Part shown: positions 41,355 through 47,272 of the stretch, piece by piece | Layout: each line of letters opens with the position of its first letter | How positions within the stretch are numbered: the first letter of the stretch is position 1 | Position numbers and translations under genes: made by a program | Assembly: GCA_945897655.1 (NCBI GenBank) | Contig: CAMDHB010000001.1 | Location: 1 to 49,975, forward strand | Direction: 5' to 3' | Source of the DNA: Pseudorhodobacter antarcticus | Lineage (GTDB): Bacteria; Pseudomonadota; Alphaproteobacteria; Rhodobacterales; Rhodobacteraceae | Length of the DNA: 49,975 nt | The notes under the pieces: model-generated | What the model was told of the DNA's origin: nothing | Seen by the model: only the letters and a program-made list of their open reading frames with translations | The model's database searches: none

Positions 41355-42218
41355 TTACGCCGGTTTGTCCTGGCGCGCGACAATCATCACACCCGCTGCG
41401 ATGATCAGCGCGGTGCCAATCATTGTGGGCAGCGAAATCTTCTCGTCAAACAGGATGATCCCGAACAGCGTGGCCCAGAAGATTTGCGAATACTGCATGG
41501 GGGCCACAATGATGGCCCGGGCGCGGCGATAGGCGGCAATGATCAGAACCGACCCCACAACCAGCGTGGCGCCCATGAAGGCCGTTACCGCCAGATCGGC
41601 CAGCGGCATCGGCTTGTAATCAAACGGTACGATCAGCGCCAAGACCAGGGTTTGCGCGATCATCGGGTACAGCATCAGGACAATCGTCCGCTCCGTCCCG
41701 CCGGTCTTGCGCAAAAGCACATAGTTCAGCGCGCCCGAAAGAGCGCCCAGGATCGCGGCCAAATGGGCAATCTGGAGGGGTGCGGCCCCCGGGTCCAGCG
41801 CCACGATCACGCCCACCAAACCCAGAAGTACCGCCACCCCGCGCACCAGATCAATCTTCTCGCCCAGCATCGGCACCGCCAGAAGGGCAATGAAAATCGG
41901 CATGGTAAAGAAGATGGCATAGCACTGCGCCAGCGGCAGGTTGGCAAAGGCATAGGGCCCGATGATGCCGTTGAACACGACGACGACCACCCGAAACGCC
42001 AAAAGGCCGGGCCGAACCGGCCGCAGGCTGCCCTGATCACTGTCCGCCATCGCAAAGACCATGACCAGGGGTAACGCCAGCAGTCCGGCAAAGAAGATGA
42101 TCTGAAAGGCCGAATACCCGGACCCCAGGAATTTGACCGAGATGTCATAGCCCGCATACAGGCCAAAAGCAGCCAGACCAAACAGCGCGCCGGTCAGCGG
42201 GTTTTGCTTGGGGGACAT
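41355..42218 (-). CDS. EamA/DMT superfamily transporter (third of three paralogs)
   Basis: This is a ten-segment DMT permease, 287 residues from the ATG at 42218, which follows GAGG; an upstream ATG at 42257 would overlap the leuB-side hairpin. Shared features are NLPLAQCYAIFFTMPIF, PMLGEKIDLVRGVAVLLGLVGV, LLRKTGGTERTIVLMLYP and IIVAPMQYSQIFWATLFG. It is separated from leuB by 46 bp containing a hairpin, and read-through from leuB is possible. Confidence 0.9.
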   Translation of the reverse strand: MSPKQNPLTGALFGLAAFGLYAGYDISVKFLGSGYSAFQIIFFAGLLALPLVMVFAMADSDQGSLRPVRPGLLAFRVVVVVFNGIIGPYAFANLPLAQCYAIFFTMPIFIALLAVPMLGEKIDLVRGVAVLLGLVGVIVALDPGAAPLQIAHLAAILGALSGALNYVLLRKTGGTERTIVLMLYPMIAQTLVLALIVPFDYKPMPLADLAVTAFMGATLVVGSVLIIAAYRRARAIIVAPMQYSQIFWATLFGIILFDEKISLPTMIGTALIIAAGVMIVARQDKPA

Positions 42219-42235
42219 GGCGCCTCGGTCAGGGT

Positions 42236-42255
42236 GGCCTGCCCGGGGGCAGGCC
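42236..42255 (-). terminator. Hairpin between leuB and the third EamA gene
   Basis: GGCCTGCC (42236-42243) and GGCAGGCC (42248-42255) form a perfect 8-bp stem with a 4-nt loop, 9 bp after the leuB stop and 17 bp before the EamA start. There is no T-tract. It may end or attenuate the leuB message. Confidence 0.5.
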
Positions 42256-42264
42256 AAGGTTGCG

Positions 42265-43371
42265 TCACAGGCTGGCGTTCAATGCGGCGATGACGGCATC
42301 GCCCATCTGCGCCGTGCTGACCGGCGTACCGCCGGCAGGCCCCATCAGATCCGCCGTCCGCACCCCATCGGCCAGCACCTTTTCCACGGCCTTGTCCACC
42401 CGCGTCGCATCATCGCCCATGCCAAAGCTGTAGCGCAGCGCCATCGCAAAGGACAGGATGCAGGCAATCGGGTTCGCCTTGCCCGTGCCCGCGATATCGG
42501 GGGCCGACCCATGAACCGGCTCATACAGCGCCTTGGGCCGACCATTCGCCATCGGCAGCCCAAGGCTGGCTGAAGGCAGCATCCCCAACGAACCGGTCAG
42601 CATGGCGGCCATATCGGACAAAAGATCGCCAAAAAGGTTGTCGGTGACGATCACGTCAAACTGCTTGGGCCAGCGGCACAGCTGCATCGCACCGGCATCG
42701 GCATACATGTGGCTCAGTTCCACATCCGGATATTCCTTGTCATGAATCTCCTGCACCACTTCGCGCCACAGGATGCCTGACTCCATCACATTTGCCTTCT
42801 CCATCGAGCAGACCTTGTTGTTCCGCTTGCGCGCCAGTTCAAAGGCCGACCGCGCCACGCGGGCAATCTCGGATTCCGTATAGCGCTGGGTGTTGATGCC
42901 CACCCGTTCGTTGCCTTCAACGAAAATCCCGCGCGGTTCGCCGAAATAGACGCCAGAGGTCAGTTCGCGGACAATCACGATGTCCAGACCGGCCACAACC
43001 TCTTTCTTCAGGCTGGAGAAATCGGCCAGCGCGTCGAAGCATTGGGCGGGGCGCAGGTTGGAGAAGAGGTCCATCTCCTTGCGCAGGCGCAGCAGCCCCC
43101 GCTCCGGCTTCACGCTGAAATCCAGCTTGTCATACTTCGGCCCGCCGACAGCACCCAGCAGCACCGCGTCCACCTCTTGCGCACGCGCCATCGTCTCATC
43201 CGTCAGGGGCGTGCCGTGGGCGTCATAAGAACAGCCGCCGACCAGCCCTTCGGACACGTCAAAGGTCACGCCGCGCTTGGCGTCGAACCAGGAGATGATC
43301 TTTTTCACCTCGGCCATGACTTCGGGGCCGATACCGTCACCGGCAAGGATAAGAAGGGAGGGATTGGCCAT
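42265..43371 (-). CDS. leuB: 3-isopropylmalate dehydrogenase
   Basis: LeuB oxidatively decarboxylates 3-isopropylmalate in leucine biosynthesis with NAD and a divalent metal. The 368-residue product starts MANPSLLILAGDGIGPEVM. It carries GAVGGPKYD, LRLRKEMDLFSNLRPAQ (substrate Arg residues), RELTSGVYFGEPRG, SMEKANVMESGILWREV (Lys and dimer interface), DVIVTDNLFGDLLSDMAAMLTGSLGMLPSASLG (metal Asp residues) and EPVHGSAPDIAGTGKANP (NAD site). I chose the start at 43371 with AGGAG upstream; the ATG at 43386 is within the same leader. leuC and leuD are not in the window. Confidence 0.96.
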   Translation of the reverse strand: MANPSLLILAGDGIGPEVMAEVKKIISWFDAKRGVTFDVSEGLVGGCSYDAHGTPLTDETMARAQEVDAVLLGAVGGPKYDKLDFSVKPERGLLRLRKEMDLFSNLRPAQCFDALADFSSLKKEVVAGLDIVIVRELTSGVYFGEPRGIFVEGNERVGINTQRYTESEIARVARSAFELARKRNNKVCSMEKANVMESGILWREVVQEIHDKEYPDVELSHMYADAGAMQLCRWPKQFDVIVTDNLFGDLLSDMAAMLTGSLGMLPSASLGLPMANGRPKALYEPVHGSAPDIAGTGKANPIACILSFAMALRYSFGMGDDATRVDKAVEKVLADGVRTADLMGPAGGTPVSTAQMGDAVIAALNASL

Positions 43372-43461
43372 GGCACGCTCCTGCAAAATGGGTCCGGGCT
43401 GGCCTAGCGGCTGGGCGCGGCGCGGTCAAGATTGCGATGGCGAATTCCGTATTGCAGGCCG

Positions 43462-44277
43462 CTACCTCGCCCGAATGAAGGCGTTGGTTTGTTGCAGCAT
43501 CGACAAGACCGCCGCACCGGACCCGTTTTGCCCCAGGTTCGCATCCACTTGCGCGCGGACAAGAAAGCGGCGGATCAGCGTGTCCACCTTGGCAGGGTCG
43601 GTGAATTGGCTGACGGTGTTTTCCCCGAAAACGGCATCGGCCTTGGTCTTGAACAGTTGCAACTGCTGATCCAGGTCGATCGCGCCCACACTGGCCGGCA
43701 ACCCAAGCGCCTTGGTGAACACCTGCTTCAACGCGGTATTGCCCAGGATGCCCAACCATTTCGTCTGCTCTGACCCCGACTTGGTGGCCAAGGTCCCCAA
43801 CTCGCGCTGCGCATTCAGCGCCAGCCGCAGATCGCCATCCTGATTGCCAACCGCCGCCTCGAACTGCCGGGCGCGGTAGGCGCTGATGATCTGCTCCGGG
43901 AAAGTCGACAGTTTGGTGCGCGGTGTCGCGAAATCGCCAAAGCCGAACGCGGCCGAGAATTTCTGATACTGCTTGTCCGCCAGCTTGTTCGACAGGGCCG
44001 CCGTGTTCAGCGTGCCATCCTTCAACACCTTTTCGATGAACGCCTTGTTGTTGATATCCGCGTCCAGCCCGAAGGCCCCCAAAGCAACCTTCAGGAGCCT
44101 GCGGTCCTTGACCAGTTGTTCCGCCGTGCTGATCTTGCCGATATTCGCCTTGAAGTAATCCTCGTCCCGCTTGATCTCGGGCGATTTGACAAAGGCAGCG
44201 GTCTGTTTGGCCATTGTCCGGTTCAACAGCGTCCATCCGGCATAACCGCCCACTGGAAGAACCGGGCTATAACTCAT
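43462..44277 (-). CDS. DUF1217 family flagellar-locus protein
   Basis: This 271-residue protein belongs to the DUF1217 family found in alphaproteobacterial flagellar clusters; its function is not established. It starts SYSPVLPVGGYAGWTLLNRT, contains the repeated pattern of short helical modules with KD, DPAKVD and LIRRFL segments, and has no signal peptide or membrane segment. It overlaps flbT by 4 bp (stop/start), so it belongs to the flagellin-flaF-flbT operon. A structural or regulatory role in the flagellum is inferred from context. Confidence 0.85.
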   Translation of the reverse strand: MSYSPVLPVGGYAGWTLLNRTMAKQTAAFVKSPEIKRDEDYFKANIGKISTAEQLVKDRRLLKVALGAFGLDADINNKAFIEKVLKDGTLNTAALSNKLADKQYQKFSAAFGFGDFATPRTKLSTFPEQIISAYRARQFEAAVGNQDGDLRLALNAQRELGTLATKSGSEQTKWLGILGNTALKQVFTKALGLPASVGAIDLDQQLQLFKTKADAVFGENTVSQFTDPAKVDTLIRRFLVRAQVDANLGQNGSGAAVLSMLQQTNAFIRAR

Positions 44278-44681
44278 CTTTGCCCGGCCGCGGCAAACAA
44301 CCGCTCCTCCCGTGGCAGCAAGGACCGCAGCGCTTTCAGGGCCTGATAGTGCTGATCCTCCAGCACGGCCTTGGTGGCGGCGTTCAATTGGGTCCGGCTG
44401 TCATGGTCGGTCAGAACCTGGCTCAGCTGTTCAATGCCGCGCAGCAATTGTTGCCGAGTGTCGGCAGCGGTCGCATCGCCGGTCAGGACCAGTTGGGCCA
44501 CATAGCAGACCCGCTTGACCGGGGTGTTCGCCTCGGCCGGATGGATGGCGTCGCGCAGGCGCAGGATATTGGCATTGGGCGTGACGATGGCAAGCCGTGA
44601 CCGTTTGTCGCCATTCTCAACCACCGCGCCATTGATCAGCACGCGTTCATGGGGGCCAAGCTTCAGGACAAGGCCGCTCAT
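44274..44681 (-). CDS. flbT: Flagellar biosynthesis repressor FlbT
   Basis: FlbT controls flagellin synthesis after transcription. In Caulobacter it acts on the 5' untranslated region of flagellin mRNA; in some relatives it acts positively. The 135-residue product has the family pattern: LVLKLGPHERVLINGAVVENGDKR, then LRDAIHPAEANTPVKRVCYVAQLV, and a helical C-terminus LEDQHYQALKALRSLLPREE. It overlaps flaF and the DUF1217 gene by 4 bp on either side. Confidence 0.93.
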   Translation of the reverse strand: MSGLVLKLGPHERVLINGAVVENGDKRSRLAIVTPNANILRLRDAIHPAEANTPVKRVCYVAQLVLTGDATAADTRQQLLRGIEQLSQVLTDHDSRTQLNAATKAVLEDQHYQALKALRSLLPREERLFAAAGQR

Positions 44682-45058
44682 GACCCGCCCCCTTCGCCGC
44701 GCAGGCCGCGCATCACGGCGGTGTTGATGTCCACCAACACCTCAACCGAGCCCTTTTGGTCAAGCACCGACCGGGTATGACCTGCGGTGAATTCATACAG
44801 ATAGAACAGTTGCGCCCGCAGCGGGGCAGGCAGGCCATTGCCCGCTTCCGCAACATCTGCGGCCAGCGCCGACCAAAGTTGCAGGTTTTCGGTCAAGGCG
44901 GTGGCCAGCCCCCCGAAATCTTCCTTTCGGCGGGACCATGCCATGGCAAGCTGCTGTGTGCAGCGCGCCAAAAGCTCGTATTCGTGGGAACGGCTGGTGC
45001 GAACAGGGGCCTCGCGCTGGCCATAGGCCGCACGGGCAATATTGGTGGCGACGGTCAA
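44678..45058 (-). CDS. flaF: Flagellar biosynthesis regulator FlaF
   Basis: FlaF works with FlbT to couple flagellin synthesis to flagellum assembly, and related proteins bind flagellin as a chaperone. The 126-residue product has the family pattern ARAAYGQREAPVRTSRSHEYELLARCT, LATALTENLQLWSALAADVAE, and LPAPLRAQLFYLYEFTAGHT followed by VLVDINTAVMRGL. It lies 74 bp after the flagellin gene, separated by a strong hairpin. Confidence 0.93.
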   Translation of the reverse strand: MTVATNIARAAYGQREAPVRTSRSHEYELLARCTQQLAMAWSRRKEDFGGLATALTENLQLWSALAADVAEAGNGLPAPLRAQLFYLYEFTAGHTRSVLDQKGSVEVLVDINTAVMRGLRGEGGGS

Positions 45059-45100
45059 GATTTTTCCTTCCGGGATTGTGCCTGGGGTTCAGCATCAAGC

Positions 45101-45125
45101 GGTCAGGGGGCTTTGCCCCCTGACC
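45101..45125 (-). terminator. Strong hairpin after the flagellin gene
   Basis: GGTCAGGGGGC (45101-45111) and GCCCCCTGACC (45115-45125) form an 11-bp perfect stem with a 3-nt loop, starting 7 bp after the flagellin stop. No T-tract follows on the minus strand. It would stabilise the flagellin message and reduce flaF-flbT expression relative to flagellin. Confidence 0.65.
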
Positions 45126-45132
45126 AGTTGGC

Positions 45133-46335
45133 TTACCGGAACAAGGACAACAGCGATTGCGGCTGCTGGTTCGCGATCGACAGGGCCTGGGTGGACAGCT
45201 GCTGCTGCACCTGCAGGGCCTGCAACCGCGCCGACGCCTCCTCCATATCGGCATCGACCATCGAGCCGATGCCCGCTTTCATGGAATCGGTCAGTTTGCT
45301 GACAAAGTCGCGTTGGATGTCGACCCGCACCTGGACCGAACCAAACGAGGCCGCCGCGTCGATGGACGTCTGCAACATGGCTTCGATATTCCCCAAGGCG
45401 GCCGTCGCGCCCGCACTGGAAGAGACGTCGATGGTTGAAAGCGCCCCAAGCCCGCCCGACCCAACATTCTTGAACTGGGCAGATACGTTCAGGTCATCAG
45501 CCCCGCCGTTGGTGAAGACCAGCGTTCCTGCCGTACCGGAATCGTAATCCACCGTCAGACCAGTGATACCCAGCGCCTCGACAGCCTTTTTCAGGCCGAC
45601 CGCGACGAGATCCGATGCCGTGGTCGATGCCACATCTTCCGCCGTCACGGTATAGTTGGCGGTCTTGCCCCCGATGCTAAGCGACACCGAATCCCCGGCC
45701 GCGAAAGCCGCGCCGCTGTCATCAATCACCACCGTCCCGGTGCCGGCCGCATCAATGGCAAAACCGGCGGTATCGCCTGCGGTCGAAACGCCGTCCGTGC
45801 CGGTCAGCACGTTCTTGGCCGCATAGGCGCCGATCGACAGATCCTGCGCCGTGACCGTGATGGACGAAGCGGTGACCGCAGTACCGCTGCGGTCCAGCGA
45901 TGCCAGCACGTCAACCGAGGTTTGCGAGCCGTTCACCAGGTTCAACCCGTTGAACTGCGCAGCCCCCACCACCGATTCGATCTCGCTGCGCAGGGCCACG
46001 ATATCGGTCTGGATCTTGGCACGGTCCACGTTGGATTCCTGCGCGGCCACGATCTTGCCCTTCACTTCCGTCAGAAGGTCGGTGATCGTTTCCGAGGCTT
46101 GCCGGGCCACGGCGATGGTCGACGACCCCAGCGCCAGACTGTCATTGATTCCCTTGAACCCCTTGACGTCGGATTCCATGACTTTGGAAATGGCCCAGAC
46201 GGCTGCGTTGTCCTTGGCTGTGGCCACGGATTTTCCGGTCGAGATATCTGCCGTGGTCTTGGCCAGATTGGTATTGATCGACTTCATCGTTTGCAGTGCA
46301 ACCATCGCACTGTTGTTGGTCAGAATGGACGACAT
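45133..46335 (-). CDS. Flagellin
   Basis: This is the filament subunit. 400 residues with conserved N-terminal (SSILTNNSAMVALQTMKSIN and STGKSVATAKDNAAVWAISK) and C-terminal (ALQVQQQLSTQALSIANQQP, ending SLLSLFR) helical domains that form the filament core. Between them is a variable serine/threonine/glycine-rich central domain (about residues 150-310) that faces the outside. The length is typical for the group. The 203-bp leader (46336-46538) is rich in short inverted repeats and is where FlbT-type control would act. I saw no convincing sigma-28 or sigma-54 box. GGAAACG precedes the start. Confidence 0.96.
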   Translation of the reverse strand: MSSILTNNSAMVALQTMKSINTNLAKTTADISTGKSVATAKDNAAVWAISKVMESDVKGFKGINDSLALGSSTIAVARQASETITDLLTEVKGKIVAAQESNVDRAKIQTDIVALRSEIESVVGAAQFNGLNLVNGSQTSVDVLASLDRSGTAVTASSITVTAQDLSIGAYAAKNVLTGTDGVSTAGDTAGFAIDAAGTGTVVIDDSGAAFAAGDSVSLSIGGKTANYTVTAEDVASTTASDLVAVGLKKAVEALGITGLTVDYDSGTAGTLVFTNGGADDLNVSAQFKNVGSGGLGALSTIDVSSSAGATAALGNIEAMLQTSIDAAASFGSVQVRVDIQRDFVSKLTDSMKAGIGSMVDADMEEASARLQALQVQQQLSTQALSIANQQPQSLLSLFR

Positions 46336-46538
46336 TTTCGTTTCCTTTGCGGTCAGCTGACGCTTTGCGCACAGCTTTGGGCGCCATCACGACAGATGGC
46401 CGTTTGGGCTTTCTCTCCAATGCGGCCGGTCGCCCGGGTCGCGCCACCCCATCTGGGATGCAGGCCCCATAAGACCGTCCAAAGCATAAGAGAGTGCTAA
46501 TCGCCGCCCCCGCAATCTGCGGAATTTGAATGAAAAAC

Positions 46539-46883
46539 CTACAGCCTTTGCGCTAGATTGCGGCTCTCGACCACCTCGGCGCGGCGACCGCTGCTGTCAT
46601 AGGTGACAAACGACGAATGTGACGCCCGGATGTCGGCCAGCCTGCGCCGCGCCGCCCGGATCCCGCGCTGGGCGGCCAGCAGAACGGCGGCATTCCGTTC
46701 GGCCCTGTAGCGGATCAACTGAATTTCCGTTTCAGTGGGCGGGTTGGTCTGCCATTGCTGCGCCTGTTCCAGCGCCACGGTCAGCCCCGCCAGCGCGCCA
46801 TAATCGGACGCCAGCATGGCGGCATAGATCTGGTCCAGCACCTTGGCCGCCGCCGGCAGCGGGGTGGGCTTAACCGCCTGCAT
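46539..46883 (-). CDS. Small helical flagellar-locus protein (possibly FlgN-like chaperone)
   Basis: This 114-residue protein is predominantly helical and charged, with no signal peptide. It starts QAVKPTPLPAAAKVLDQIYAAML and has a central LIRYRAERNAAVLLAAQRGI-type helix, then RRRLADIRA and SSFVTYDSSGRRAEV near the C-terminus. The size and the position after the rod-binding protein gene (14-bp overlap) suggest a FlgN-type export chaperone for hook-associated proteins. The assignment rests on context and overall composition. Confidence 0.6.
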   Translation of the reverse strand: MQAVKPTPLPAAAKVLDQIYAAMLASDYGALAGLTVALEQAQQWQTNPPTETEIQLIRYRAERNAAVLLAAQRGIRAARRRLADIRASHSSFVTYDSSGRRAEVVESRNLAQRL

Positions 46884-47178
46884 GATCGTGCCTTACCAAG
46901 GATTGAAACAGTCTTTCCGCCAAACCGATACCACCATGCTCAACCATTGCCTTGGCTTGGGCATCGCGTAGGAAAGACGCATACTGGTCCTCGCCCACAC
47001 CGCCCGAAAACGACCCCTCCGGCGCATCCACCCCGGCATAGGACAGCATTTCAGACAGAAACGCCGCCTCCAGATCCTTGGCCTTTTGCATCAGCACATC
47101 GCGGCGCGCGGCATCCACATTGGTCAGATTCCCCGTCAGGGGCACGGCGATCGGTGACAGTTGCACAGGCTTCTCCAT
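46870..47178 (-). CDS. FlgJ-type rod-binding protein (no muramidase domain)
   Basis: This matches the N-terminal rod-binding domain of FlgJ, which helps assemble the flagellar rod. 102 residues: AKDLEAAFLSEMLSYAGV, then EGSFSGGVGEDQYASFLRD, then MVEHGGIGLAERLFQSL, the classical family order. The peptidoglycan hydrolase domain of enteric FlgJ is absent, as is usual in alphaproteobacteria. I chose the ATG at 47178; the open frame runs to 47571, but that part is antisense to the FliK-like gene. It overlaps the small FlgN-like gene by 14 bp. Confidence 0.85.
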   Translation of the reverse strand: MEKPVQLSPIAVPLTGNLTNVDAARRDVLMQKAKDLEAAFLSEMLSYAGVDAPEGSFSGGVGEDQYASFLRDAQAKAMVEHGGIGLAERLFQSLVRHDHAGG

Positions 47179-47272
47179 TTGCAACGGATTTTCGACACTA
47201 TGCGCTGGTCCGGTAAACAGGTGGTAACCAGTTGGCGGAATGATCCGACATGAACGGCAGAAGTCGGAACAA

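Noticed and set aside
46336..46538. Sigma-28 or sigma-54 promoter for flagellin
   Set aside because: A GGCGATTA resembling a sigma-28 -10 was seen on the minus strand, but no matching -35 at the required spacing; no GG-N10-GC sigma-54 core with good flanks.
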